From assembly GCA_905206365.1 (NCBI GenBank), contig CAJLHF010000003.1:1-64000 (forward strand): a DNA stretch of 64,000 nt, written 5' to 3'. This document shows, piece after piece, positions 43,213 to 51,491 of this stretch (position 1 is its first letter; each line of letters begins with the position of its first letter). The notes beneath the pieces were generated by a model that searched no databases, was not told where the DNA came from, and worked only from the letters and a program-made list of their open reading frames with translations. The DNA is from an uncultured Sutterella sp. (GTDB lineage: Bacteria; Pseudomonadota; Gammaproteobacteria; Burkholderiales; Burkholderiaceae_F). A program made the position numbers and the translations under genes.

Positions 43213-44091
43213 TTACCGGGAATTTTTGAGGCGGAACGCGACGGGCAGGCGCAGACGCACCGTGCGTCCCGGCGCTCCCCAGAGCGATTCGGCTTTCGTG
43301 ACGGCGGCCAGCGCCGCGCGGTCGAGCATCCCTTCGCCCGAGGACGTGTGGATGACGAGTTCGGAAAGCCGACCGTCTTTGGCAACCGTGAACTGCACGA
43401 GGGCGGTGCCCTCTTTGCCGAAACGGCGTGCCTTGCGCGGATAGACGAGGTTCGATTCGATGAGACGCTTCACGTCGGCGAGGAACGGATCGTTCGTCTC
43501 CCCGTGAACGAGCGTCGCAATGCCCGCTTCGCCCGAGGCGGGAGCACCCCCCGTTTGGGGAACGACGCCCGGAGACGGATCCTGCGAGGTTGCGTTCGCC
43601 GGTGTTTCGGGGACAGGTACGGGCTTGGCTTCCTTCTCTTCCTTCGGTGCGGGCGCCTTCTTTTCGACGGGCTTCTCAACCTTCTTCTCGACGGGTTTGG
43701 GCTTCGGCTGCGGTTTGGTTTGAGGCTTGGGCTCCGGTTTCGGCTCGGGCGTCGGAGCGGGCTCGGGGACGACTTCGGGTTCGGGCTCCGGAGGCGGAAC
43801 TTCGGGTTGAGGCTCGGGTGTCGCCTCTTTGACGTCCTTTTCTTCGATGTCCATCTCCCGGGGCGGCGCAGCCTCGAGCGCCGGGGCTCCGGCGGGCGCG
43901 GCCGCGCCTGCGATCTGCGCGAACGCGATCGTCATCGGAAGGGGTTCGCCCGCGGGAAGCGGCGCGTTGACCGTCAAACCGAAGAAGGCGAGGGCGGTGA
44001 GCGGAGCATAGACCGAGCAGGCGATCAGGAACGAATGCCGGTGGCGGCGAGCGTCACTGTGCTTTTTCGGCAGCGATGGTGAAGTTTTCAT
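43213..44091 (-). CDS. tonB: TonB energy transducer
   Basis: The 292-aa protein has a short cytoplasmic start, one membrane helix (about 20-42, FLIACSVYAPLTALAFFGLT) and a long periplasmic Pro/Glu/Lys spacer (about 85-165). The spacer consists of repeated EPKPEPKP and VEKKVEKPVEKK units. The C-terminal TonB domain holds VYPRKARRFGKEGTALVQFT and AVTKAESLWGAP. TonB passes proton-motive energy from ExbBD to outer-membrane receptors. The start overlaps the end of exbD by 38 bp, longer than a usual overlap; no later in-frame ATG keeps the membrane helix. It is the third gene of exbB-exbD-tonB. The spacer DNA (about 43580-43840) is low in complexity. Confidence 0.93.
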   Translation of the reverse strand: MKTSPSLPKKHSDARRHRHSFLIACSVYAPLTALAFFGLTVNAPLPAGEPLPMTIAFAQIAGAAAPAGAPALEAAPPREMDIEEKDVKEATPEPQPEVPPPEPEPEVVPEPAPTPEPKPEPKPQTKPQPKPKPVEKKVEKPVEKKAPAPKEEKEAKPVPVPETPANATSQDPSPGVVPQTGGAPASGEAGIATLVHGETNDPFLADVKRLIESNLVYPRKARRFGKEGTALVQFTVAKDGRLSELVIHTSSGEGMLDRAALAAVTKAESLWGAPGRTVRLRLPVAFRLKNSR

Positions 44092-44443
44092 GGCCGTGCG
44101 TCTTGAAAAGGTCGATCACCTGGATGAAGCGGTCGAAGGTTGCCGCCTTGTCGATGCGCAAAAGTACGCGCTCTTCGGGCTTCAGGGCGCCTACGACTTC
44201 GTCGAGGCGTTCGAGCTCGTACTTTTCGTCGTTCCAGAAAATGTCGCCCTTCGCATCGATCTGCAGAAGCGCGGGCGCGGCGTCCGCGCTCGGAGCACTC
44301 GCCGAATTCGCCTTCGGCAGCTCGATCGGGATTTCGCCCTTGGCGATGAAGGTCGAAATCGAGAGGACCATCGCCAGAAGGACGAGCATGATGTCGATGA
44401 AGGGGACGATGTTGAGCGGTTCCTTCTTGGGAATTTCGATCAT
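44054..44443 (-). CDS. exbD: Biopolymer transport protein ExbD
   Basis: The 129-aa protein has a short cytoplasmic N-terminus and one membrane helix with the essential aspartate: NIVPFIDIMLVLLAMVLSIS, Asp in PFIDIMLVLL. A periplasmic domain follows, ending in LLRIDKAATFDRFIQVIDLF and FTIAAEKAQ. It forms the proton channel with ExbB that energises TonB. The ATG at 44443 overlaps the exbB stop by 4 bp (ATGA) and has GGGAGG upstream. The gene overlaps tonB at its 3' end. Confidence 0.95.
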   Translation of the reverse strand: MIEIPKKEPLNIVPFIDIMLVLLAMVLSISTFIAKGEIPIELPKANSASAPSADAAPALLQIDAKGDIFWNDEKYELERLDEVVGALKPEERVLLRIDKAATFDRFIQVIDLFKTHGHENFTIAAEKAQ

Positions 44444-44868
44444 GCTTCGACCTCCCGGGGCTTCCAACGGGCGGAGAGCACGTTGATGCGGCGTTGCAGA
44501 CCGTTGTAGACAATGAGGGTCGGGATCGCGACCGCAAGACCGAGGGCGGTGGCCTTAAGGGCGAGGGAGAGCCCCGTCATGATCTGGCCTGCGTCGATGT
44601 TGCCCGTCATCCCCATGTCGTAGAAGGTGATCATGATGCCGATCACCGTACCGAGGAGTCCCACGTACGGGGCGTTCGAATAGATGACATAGAGCGTCGT
44701 GAGATTGTTCGTGAGCGCTTCGTCCCACTCGTCCTTCGTCGCGTAGTGGGAGGGATCGAGCTGCTTGAGAAACATCACGCGTTCGATCGTGAGCCAGACG
44801 GTGACGAACCCCATGAGACCGAGCACGGCGAAGATGATGTAGTCGATGCTTTCTTTAAGAAATTCCAC
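44440..44868 (-). CDS. exbB: Biopolymer transport protein ExbB (short form)
   Basis: The 142-aa protein of the MotA/TolQ/ExbB family has three membrane segments (about 10-30, 65-88, 102-125). The characteristic SNAPYVGLLGTVIGIMITFY and LALKATALGLAVAIPTLIVY are present. It is shorter than E. coli ExbB (244 aa) and matches the compact type found with TonB in Helicobacter, Campylobacter and some betaproteobacteria. It starts with GTG behind GGGAG. It is first in the exbB-exbD-tonB operon, with a Fur-box-like site about 50 bp upstream. Confidence 0.93.
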   Translation of the reverse strand: MEFLKESIDYIIFAVLGLMGFVTVWLTIERVMFLKQLDPSHYATKDEWDEALTNNLTTLYVIYSNAPYVGLLGTVIGIMITFYDMGMTGNIDAGQIMTGLSLALKATALGLAVAIPTLIVYNGLQRRINVLSARWKPREVEA

Positions 44869-44918
44869 GGTAGGCTCCCGTAATGAGGATCGGAAGAGAG
44901 TTGAGGATGCAATTCTAA

Positions 44919-44937
44919 CTGATAACTCTTCTCATTA
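44919..44937 (-). promoter_or_regulatory. Fur-box-like site before exbB-exbD-tonB
   Basis: On the minus strand it reads TAATGAGAAGAGTTATCAG, matching the Fur consensus GATAATGATAATCATTATC at most conserved positions. It lies about 50 bp upstream of the exbB start. Confidence 0.7.
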
Positions 44938-44961
44938 CTAAGTGCAGGGATTCGATGTTCG

Positions 44962-45002
44962 AAAAAAACGGGCTTCCCGTCGGTGTCGGCGGAAAGCCCG
45001 TT
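44962..45002 (-). terminator. Intrinsic terminator of the TonB-dependent receptor gene
   Basis: AACGGGCTT (44967-44975) pairs with AAGCCCGTT (44994-45002), with further inner pairing. Seven Ts follow on the minus strand. It separates the receptor from the exbB promoter. Confidence 0.93.
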
Positions 45003-45076
45003 CGCAAAGTGCTCCAACGGAAAGAGCGTTCGGGAGAAGGGAGCTCTCCCGGAGCTTTCGGTCGGATACCCGTAAC

Positions 45077-47152
45077 TTAGAAACTGTAGGTGTAGGACAC
45101 CCAGAGGTTGCGCCCGTCGACCATGTCGCTGTAGCGGTTCGCGTAGGAGACCTTGCCTCCCGACTCGATGGTTTCCCACTCGGTCGTCGACTGGTCGAGC
45201 ACGTTGTTCACCGCCACCGACACGCGGTGGTTTTTCATGAAGGCGTACGAAGCACCGAGGTCGACGATCGTCACGTCGTTGTAGGTGTCCGAGGTCGGCG
45301 CTCCCTTCGTCGAGACGACCGCCATGTCGAACTTCGACGTCGACTTCAGGTAGGCGCTGAAGTTGCCGTTCGCGTAGTCGAGGCGATTCTGCCAGCTGTG
45401 CTTCGGAAGTTCGTTCGGGCGCTTGCCGCTTTTGTCGCCGTCGCGGATTTCGGCGTCCGTCAGGGTATAGCCCGTCGAGAAGGACCACCCGTGGAAGCTC
45501 GCCGTCTTGAGGAGAACTTCGATACCGCGGGTGCGAACGCTGCCATAGTTGATCTGGACTTGGTCGGCCTTGCCGTCCGAGCCGATGTGGTCCGCGCCGC
45601 TCATGTCTTCGGTCGCGATCATGTTCTTGAAGTCGGTATAAAAGCCCCCGATCGTCAGCTGCGCGGCACGTGCGATGTCAAGCGTCGTCGAGAGTTCGTA
45701 GCTCCAGCTTTCCTCGGGCTTCAGGTCGGGGTTGCCGAACGTGCGGTTGCCCACTTCCGTTCCGCTGAAAGCGCCGTTCGTGAGCTGCTTCACGTTCGGA
45801 GTCTTGTAACCCGCGGAGACACCGCCCTTGAAACTGAGCGCGTCTACGGGTTTATAAACGAGGAAGGCGCGCGGCGCGAAGTGAGCGCCGAAGATGTCGC
45901 TCCAGGTCGCGCGACCGCCCACCGTGGCAATCCACTGCTCGGTCATGAAGTATTCGGACTCAAGGAACGCGGAAAGCACCGTCTGATCGAGCGTCTGTCC
46001 GCGGATGATTTCCGTCTGGTTGTCCTTGAAGGTTTCGTACGTGCCTTCAAGGCCTCCCGTCACCATCATGCTCCCGTAGGCGTCGAGCTCGACGGGCGAA
46101 GTGAATTTTGTCGCGGCCGTGTAGTTCCAGGTCGAGCGGAGCGGATCGTTCCAGGAGCCGCTCGTCGTGCTCGGGACGGCGAGACTGCCCGACGACCAGG
46201 GGTTGAGCGACGTTTGGGTCTGCAGAAGATCGAGGCCGTTCGCCATCACGTAGGTTTCCGTGCGACCGAAGTCGTACGTCCCTTCGTGAGCGGCAAGAAA
46301 GTTGTACTTCTGGTACCAACGGCGCGACTGAATGCTCGAAGAGCTCGTTTGCATGGAGCCGCCCTGAAAACGCGAGAAGTCGCCGTCGACGTAGAAGAAA
46401 TTTTCCGGGTCGACCGTGAGGTTCAAGCGTGCGCCGAAGTTGCCGAGGTAGGTTTCGGTCGAGGAGTGGGTGGCGTAGGTACCGTTCGGGGCGGTGATTT
46501 CGTCCTTGCCCGACTTCTGATATCGGCCGCGCATCGTAAGCGACGCGACGCCTTCCTTCAGGGGGACGCCCAGGTAGAAGCTCGAACCGCCGCGATTCCC
46601 GTACTCGTCGTGCTGCTGGATCGTGCCGTCGATCGTAAAGCTCCCCGTGAGGCGATCGGGGTGACGCTTCGTGATGACGTTCACGACGCCGCCCACGGCG
46701 TCCGAACCCCAGGCGACCGAGGCCGGACCGCGCAGCACTTCGATGCGTTCGATCATGCCGACGGGCGGAATGAAGGCGGAGGTCGGATCGAACCCGTTGT
46801 CGATCATCGCCGTGCTCACGTTCTGACGCTTGCCGTCGATCATGAAGAGCGTGTAGGCGGCGTCGAACCCGCGGATCGACACCGTGCTGTTGCCCATCTT
46901 CGTTTGCGACACGTCGACGCCCGGAACGTCGCCCACGGCGGAGCCGAGATCGGTGACGGGTTTCGACTGAAGTTCCTTCTCGGTCGTGATGGAGATGCTC
47001 GCAGGAGCTTCGCGCGTGTCCTGCTCGTAACCCGAGGCGGACACCACGGATTCGTCGAGCGTGGTGTAGGCCGCGTCGGCCGCCCAGGCGGCGGAAACCG
47101 CGCAGGAGAGAAGAGCGAGAGAAAGGACGGGGGTGGTCTTCGAAGTCGTCAT
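45077..47152 (-). CDS. TonB-dependent outer-membrane receptor, catecholate siderophore type
   Basis: The 691-aa protein has a signal peptide (LSLALLSCAVSAAWA) and a TonB box-like DESVVSASG near residue 34. The plug domain contains PASISITTEKELQSKPVTDL, STVSIRGFDAAYTLFMIDGK and RIEVLRGPASVAWGSDAVGG. A 22-strand barrel follows, ending in LWVSYTYSF with the terminal Phe. The plug sequence resembles the CirA/FepA/IrgA branch, so a ferric catecholate or degradation product is the likely ligand (inference). The ATG at 47152 lacks a strong Shine-Dalgarno. A Fur-box-like site lies about 120 bp upstream. It stands between the exbB operon and the divergent ABC-transporter operon. Confidence 0.93.
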   Translation of the reverse strand: MTTSKTTPVLSLALLSCAVSAAWAADAAYTTLDESVVSASGYEQDTREAPASISITTEKELQSKPVTDLGSAVGDVPGVDVSQTKMGNSTVSIRGFDAAYTLFMIDGKRQNVSTAMIDNGFDPTSAFIPPVGMIERIEVLRGPASVAWGSDAVGGVVNVITKRHPDRLTGSFTIDGTIQQHDEYGNRGGSSFYLGVPLKEGVASLTMRGRYQKSGKDEITAPNGTYATHSSTETYLGNFGARLNLTVDPENFFYVDGDFSRFQGGSMQTSSSSIQSRRWYQKYNFLAAHEGTYDFGRTETYVMANGLDLLQTQTSLNPWSSGSLAVPSTTSGSWNDPLRSTWNYTAATKFTSPVELDAYGSMMVTGGLEGTYETFKDNQTEIIRGQTLDQTVLSAFLESEYFMTEQWIATVGGRATWSDIFGAHFAPRAFLVYKPVDALSFKGGVSAGYKTPNVKQLTNGAFSGTEVGNRTFGNPDLKPEESWSYELSTTLDIARAAQLTIGGFYTDFKNMIATEDMSGADHIGSDGKADQVQINYGSVRTRGIEVLLKTASFHGWSFSTGYTLTDAEIRDGDKSGKRPNELPKHSWQNRLDYANGNFSAYLKSTSKFDMAVVSTKGAPTSDTYNDVTIVDLGASYAFMKNHRVSVAVNNVLDQSTTEWETIESGGKVSYANRYSDMVDGRNLWVSYTYSF

Positions 47153-47269
47153 ATCGGTGGAAACGAAGAGAAGTGCGTCCGCGGTTTCGGTGAAACGCTG
47201 GGGGAAACTGCGGACGTCCGTTAGTCGGGTCGGGAGTGAAGCGCTCCCGTAAGTTGCGACGAAGTGTAA

Positions 47270-47288
47270 CTGATAACCATTCTCAAAC
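47270..47288 (-). promoter_or_regulatory. Fur-box-like site before the TonB-dependent receptor
   Basis: On the minus strand it reads GTTTGAGAATGGTTATCAG, close to the exbB box and to the Fur consensus. It lies about 120 bp upstream of the receptor start. Confidence 0.65.
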
Positions 47289-47436
47289 GAGAACACGAAC
47301 TCCCCGCCGAACCTCGCCGAAGGGTTTCAAAACGTCGCCGACTGTTTCTCGGGAAGGACGCGCGAGTTATTGAAATACAAGGGTTTTTCCATGGATTTGC
47401 AGAGGCGTATTGTTGTCTAACAATGCCATTGTTAAA

Positions 47437-47482
47437 TTGAATCGAGAAAATGTAACTAAATACTAATGAGAATAACTCTCAA
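47437..47482 (+). promoter_or_regulatory. Promoter with overlapping Fur-box-like site before the ABC transporter operon
   Basis: TTGAAT (47437-47442), an 18-bp spacer and TACTAA (47461-47466) form a plausible sigma-70 promoter. TAATGAGAATAACTCTCAA (47464-47482) overlaps and follows the -10 box and resembles a Fur box, so bound Fur would block transcription under iron-replete conditions (inference). Confidence 0.6.
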
Positions 47483-47603
47483 AATCATTCTTCGGTAGAG
47501 TGTGGCCTTCGACATCCGTGCCGGGTGACTTCGAGCGCTTTTCGCGTGTTTTCGAACGCTCTCGGGTGCTTCTCTCCGCGCACGACCTCGACCGTACGAA
47601 ACC

Positions 47604-48647
47604 ATGACGAGATCCACTTACTGCCTCCTCGCCCTGACGCTTTTTCTTTCGGCGGCCTCCCTGTTCGTAGGCGTGGCCGACATTTCGCCCGCACAGATTC
47701 TCTCGGGCGACGTCGAAGCGCTTCACGTACTCCTCACCTCGCGCCTGCCGCGCCTTCTGGCCGTTCTCTGTACGGGGGCGGGCATGAGCATTGCTGGCCT
47801 CATCATGCAGCAGCTCTGCGCGAACAAGTTCGTTTCGCCCACGACGGGGGCAACGATCTCCTCGGCGCAGTTCGGGATTCTTCTCGCGCTTCTCTTTTTG
47901 CCCGATGCGGGCATCTGGGGCCGTGCGCTTTTTGCGTTTGCGGCCGCCATGCTCGGCACGTGGGTCTTCGTGTGGTTCGTGATGCGTCTTCCGATGAAGG
48001 ACGTTGTCCTCGTTCCGCTCGTCGGGATCATGTTCGGGAACGTGATCGGCGGTATCACGAACTTCATCGCCTTCCGCTTTGACATGACGCAGGCGCTTTC
48101 GACCTGGATGGTCGGGCACTTCTCGCTTGTTCTAAAAGGCAACTACGAGCTTGTCTGGCTCGCGCTTCCTCTCATTGCGCTTGCTTTCGTCTTTTCGAGC
48201 CACTTCAACATCGTCGGCATGGGGAAGGATTTCTCCCGAAACCTCGGCGTTCGCTACGAAACCGTGCTCTTTTTGGGGCTCAGTATCGCCGCGATGATCA
48301 CGGCCGCGATCGTGACGGTTGTGGGGGCCATCTCCTACATCGGTCTCATCGTCCCCAATGTCGTGAGCCTCTTCAAAGGGGACAACCTCAAGGCGACGCT
48401 AGCCGACACGGCGCTTTTCGGTTCGTTTTTCGTGCTTTCGTGCGACCTTGCGGGGCGCCTCATCATTGCGCCTTACGAACTTCCGATCGAACTCATCGTG
48501 GGCTCCGTGGGCAGTCTCCTTTTCATCGGGCTCATCTTCTACCGCCTGCGGTTCGGTCGTCGCTCGCTCGATCGCGACGCGCTTTTGAAGCTTTTCGGTC
48601 TTACCCGGGACCGCAACCCCAACCTTTGCGGAGGGTGCCGCCAATGA
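47604..48647 (+). CDS. Siderophore ABC transporter permease 1 (FecCD family)
   Basis: The 347-aa protein has about nine membrane segments. FecCD features are LLTSRLPRLLAVLCTGAGMS, IAGLIMQQLCANKFVSPTTG and VVGAISYIGLIVPNVV, the last being the region that contacts the ATPase. It is close in style to the YclN/VctD/CeuB/FatD permeases of catechol-type siderophore importers rather than to BtuC. A short Arg-rich, Cys-containing cytoplasmic tail (NPNLCGGCRQ) ends it. No strong Shine-Dalgarno is visible. It is the first gene of a five-gene operon, and its stop overlaps the next start by 4 bp (ATGA). Confidence 0.9.
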   Translation: MTRSTYCLLALTLFLSAASLFVGVADISPAQILSGDVEALHVLLTSRLPRLLAVLCTGAGMSIAGLIMQQLCANKFVSPTTGATISSAQFGILLALLFLPDAGIWGRALFAFAAAMLGTWVFVWFVMRLPMKDVVLVPLVGIMFGNVIGGITNFIAFRFDMTQALSTWMVGHFSLVLKGNYELVWLALPLIALAFVFSSHFNIVGMGKDFSRNLGVRYETVLFLGLSIAAMITAAIVTVVGAISYIGLIVPNVVSLFKGDNLKATLADTALFGSFFVLSCDLAGRLIIAPYELPIELIVGSVGSLLFIGLIFYRLRFGRRSLDRDALLKLFGLTRDRNPNLCGGCRQ

Positions 48648-49693
48648 GTGCCATGGAATCCGTTCAGTCCCTCGAACCCGTCCGGTCCGTTCACGCCCCT
48701 AACGGCACCGACGCGGAAAGCGCCGTCCGTGCACGCTCGCGCCGCATCGCCGTCGGCATGGCGGCACTCGCCGCGGCGACGTTCGTGGCGGTCCTAGCCT
48801 ACCAGTTTGCGTTTGTGAACCCGAAGTATTTCGAGTACGCGATGAGTCTGCGTTGGCCGCGCTTGGCCGCCATGCTCACCGCCGCCTTCGCGATTTCCGC
48901 GGCTTCGCTCGTCTTTCAGACGATCATCCGCAACACGATCGTGACGCCGTGCCTTTTGGGCATGAATTCGCTCTACGTACTCGTTCACACCGGGGTCTTC
49001 TTCTTTCTCGGTGCGGGGAGCGCCTTCGCGACCGATCCGCAGCTCGCCTTTCTCCTCGATCTCGTTGTGATGGGCGTGGTGGCGACGGTTGTCTACAACA
49101 CGATTTTCGAAAAGACGGGCGGGAACGTCCTTTACGTCCTTCTGATCGGTACGGTCCTTTCGACCTTCTTTTCGAGCGTGCAGTCGTCGATCACCCGCAT
49201 CATGGACCCGAACGAATACGACGCGCTCTTGACGAGCCTCGTCGCGAGCTTCACGAACGTGAACGCGTCGGTACTCGTGCCGGGCGTGTTCCTTCTTGCG
49301 GCAATCGGGATTTGGCTCCGGCGCGATCTTGCGATTCTCGACGTCATCGCTCTCGGGCGAGATCCCGCCGTGAGTCTCGGCGTCGACTATGAGCGCACCG
49401 TGCGCCGCCTGATGACGGGCGTGGCGCTTTCGATTGCCGTCGCGACGGCGCTCGTAGGGCCCCTTTCCTTCCTCGGCCTCATCACCGCGAACCTCTCGCG
49501 CCGGATCTTCCGCACGTACCGCCACGACGTGCTGATCGCAGGGTCGGTCTTTGTGGGGATGTTCATCCTCACGGCCGGGCAGTTCCTCGTCGAGCACGCC
49601 GCGAACTACAGCGTCCCCGTGAGCGTTTTCGTGACGATCGGCGGCGGCATTTACTTCCTCTACCTCATTCTTACGACGACCCGTACCCGCTGA
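48644..49693 (+). CDS. Siderophore ABC transporter permease 2 (FecCD family)
   Basis: The 349-aa protein has a cytoplasmic N-terminal extension of about 38 residues and then the FecCD permease fold: SLRWPRLAAMLTAAFAISAA, SLVFQTIIRNTIVTPCLLGM and VALSIAVATALVGPLSFLGL. LITANLSRRIF follows. It pairs with permease 1 as a heterodimer, as in YclN/YclO and CeuB/CeuC. GGAGG lies 10 bp before the ATG at 48644, inside the end of permease 1. The ATPase gene begins 20 bp downstream. Confidence 0.9.
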   Translation: MSAMESVQSLEPVRSVHAPNGTDAESAVRARSRRIAVGMAALAAATFVAVLAYQFAFVNPKYFEYAMSLRWPRLAAMLTAAFAISAASLVFQTIIRNTIVTPCLLGMNSLYVLVHTGVFFFLGAGSAFATDPQLAFLLDLVVMGVVATVVYNTIFEKTGGNVLYVLLIGTVLSTFFSSVQSSITRIMDPNEYDALLTSLVASFTNVNASVLVPGVFLLAAIGIWLRRDLAILDVIALGRDPAVSLGVDYERTVRRLMTGVALSIAVATALVGPLSFLGLITANLSRRIFRTYRHDVLIAGSVFVGMFILTAGQFLVEHAANYSVPVSVFVTIGGGIYFLYLILTTTRTR

Positions 49694-49713
49694 ATGTTGA
49701 CAGGAATTTCGAC

Positions 49714-50469
49714 ATGATCACCATCCGCAATCTTGAGAAGCGCTACGACGAGCGCGCCGTCGTCGACGACGTTTCCGTGACGCTGCCCGCCGGTAAGGTC
49801 ATCTCGATGATCGGCCCGAACGGGGCCGGCAAATCGACGGTCCTCGGCATGATCGCCCGGCTTGTCGCCCGGTCGGCGGGCGATATCGAATTCAAGGGAC
49901 GCGACGTTTCCTCGTGGGAGAGCCGCGATCTCGCGCGCCACCTCGCGATCCTCACGCAGAGTTACGCCGTCACGATGAAACTCACCGTGCGCGAGCTCGT
50001 CGCCTTCGGGCGTTTCCCCCACAGCGGCACGCACCTCACGGCCGAAGATTGGGAAAAGGTCGACGAGGCGATCCGCTACATGGAGCTCGACCCCTTTGCC
50101 GAACGCTTCATCGACGAAATGTCGGGCGGGCAGCGTCAGCGTGCTTTCATCGCCATGGTGCTCGCGCAGGATACGGAGTACGTGCTCCTCGACGAGCCGA
50201 CCAACAACCTCGACATCTACCACGCGACCCAGATGATGAAGCTCGTGCGGCGTCTCTGCGACGAGCTCGGAAAAACCGTCATCCTGGTGCTCCATGAAAT
50301 CAACCTCGCCGCTTTCCACTCCGATTACATCTGCGCCTTCAAGGACGGGCGCGTCGCCGCCTTCGGCACGGTCGACGAAGTGATGACGAGCGAAACCCTC
50401 GAAACGATTTACGGCGTTCCCTTCGAAATCCACCGCATCGAAGGCCGCCCGCTCGCGATCTTCCACTGA
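49714..50469 (+). CDS. Siderophore ABC transporter ATP-binding protein
   Basis: The 251-aa ABC ATPase of the FepC/FecE family has the Walker A site ISMIGPNGAGKSTVLGMIAR, the signature MSGGQRQRAFIAMVLAQ and Walker B with D-loop YVLLDEPTNNLDIYHATQMM. The switch histidine is in VLHEINLAAFHSDYI. The NNLD form in place of NHLD is normal for this family. It drives import through the two permeases encoded upstream. AGGAA precedes the ATG. Confidence 0.95.
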   Translation: MITIRNLEKRYDERAVVDDVSVTLPAGKVISMIGPNGAGKSTVLGMIARLVARSAGDIEFKGRDVSSWESRDLARHLAILTQSYAVTMKLTVRELVAFGRFPHSGTHLTAEDWEKVDEAIRYMELDPFAERFIDEMSGGQRQRAFIAMVLAQDTEYVLLDEPTNNLDIYHATQMMKLVRRLCDELGKTVILVLHEINLAAFHSDYICAFKDGRVAAFGTVDEVMTSETLETIYGVPFEIHRIEGRPLAIFH

Positions 50470-50522
50470 CGATCGCCCGATTGCAGCCCGATTGACTCAC
50501 GACTTTTCCAAGGAAATCCTCG

Positions 50523-51491
50523 ATGTTCCGACGTTCTCTTTTCTGCGGCGCCGCCGCCCTCTGCTTCTCGGCCGCTTTCGCGCTTCCCGCCATCTCCGCG
50601 CACGCGGCCGACACGGTGACGCTCGACACGCTCGACGGCCGCATGAAGGCCAAGACCGTTCGGGTCCCCGCCGACCCGAAGCGCATCGCCGTTCTTGACG
50701 CGGCGGTCCTTGACATGCTTGACAGTTGGAATCTGGGGGACCGCATCGTGTCGCTTCCGAAGACGACGACTATTCCGTTTCTTGCCAAGTACTTCGATCC
50801 GAAGAACGGCATCGCCAACGTCGGCACCCTGAAGGAAGTCAATATGGAAGCGCTCATGGCGAGCGAACCCGACGTGATTTTCATCAGCGGCCGCCTCGTG
50901 AAGAAGTACGACGAACTCTCCCGCATCGCTCCGGTGGTCTACATGACGACGGACCGCGAGGCGGGGACGCTCGAGAGCTTCCGCCGCAACCTTACGAACG
51001 TCGCAAAACTTTTCGGCCGTGAAGCCGACGCGCAGGCGACCTATGAAAACTTCAAGGCTCGCGCCGAAGCGATCAAAAAGAAGACGGAAGGGAAGACCGC
51101 TTTGGTGGGGCTCGTGACGGCGAGTCACGTGAACCTCCTCGGCAACGCCGCCCGTTGCTCTTTGATCGGGAACGAATTCGGCTTTACGAACGTCGCCGAA
51201 AAGGCGAACGCCAACCACGGGAACGAGTCCTCCTTTGAACTTCTTCTGAAGCTCAACCCCGACTACTTTTTCGTGCTCGACCGCGACTCCGCGATCGGTC
51301 GTCCGGGTGCGAAGCTCGCGGCCGACGTTCTCAACAATGACATGGTGAACCGCATGAAGGCGAAGGCGGACGATCACATCGCCTACCTCACGCCCTCGGC
51401 CTGGTACCTCGCCGAAGGCGGCATTACCGCGATGGAAATCATGTTCACGGACGTCGAGCGCGAGCTTGGCATGGCGAAGGAGGCGATGTGA
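50523..51491 (+). CDS. Siderophore-binding periplasmic protein 1 (Sec-exported)
   Basis: The 322-aa protein has a Sec signal (ALCFSAAFALPAISAHAA) and a periplasmic-binding (FhuD/CeuE/YclQ-like) fold. The first lobe begins DPKRIAVLDAAVLDMLDSWN with LPKTTTIPFLAKYFD. The inter-lobe region reads MALMASEPDVIFISGRLVKK-like (EALMASEPDVIFISGR), and the second lobe has FELLLKLNPDYFFVLDRDSA and ends with a helix MEIMFTDVERELG. The PFLAKYFD segment resembles catecholate binders of the VctP/CeuE type. There is no lipobox, so it should be free in the periplasm. AAGGAAA precedes the ATG. A second binding protein follows immediately. Confidence 0.9.
   Translation: MFRRSLFCGAAALCFSAAFALPAISAHAADTVTLDTLDGRMKAKTVRVPADPKRIAVLDAAVLDMLDSWNLGDRIVSLPKTTTIPFLAKYFDPKNGIANVGTLKEVNMEALMASEPDVIFISGRLVKKYDELSRIAPVVYMTTDREAGTLESFRRNLTNVAKLFGREADAQATYENFKARAEAIKKKTEGKTALVGLVTASHVNLLGNAARCSLIGNEFGFTNVAEKANANHGNESSFELLLKLNPDYFFVLDRDSAIGRPGAKLAADVLNNDMVNRMKAKADDHIAYLTPSAWYLAEGGITAMEIMFTDVERELGMAKEAM

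Larger units (their letters stand above)
47153..47603. other. Divergent control region of the siderophore locus, 451 bp
   Basis: The region holds two Fur-box-like sites (47270-47288 and 47464-47482), one per direction. It also has an AT-rich segment near 47380-47465 that includes an inverted repeat ATTGTTGTCTAACAAT (47409-47424). No coding sequence was recognised. Confidence 0.7.

Noticed and set aside
43580..43840. Low-complexity repeats that look like a satellite or repeat array
   Set aside because: They are the Pro/Glu/Lys codons of the periplasmic TonB spacer and stay in the tonB frame.
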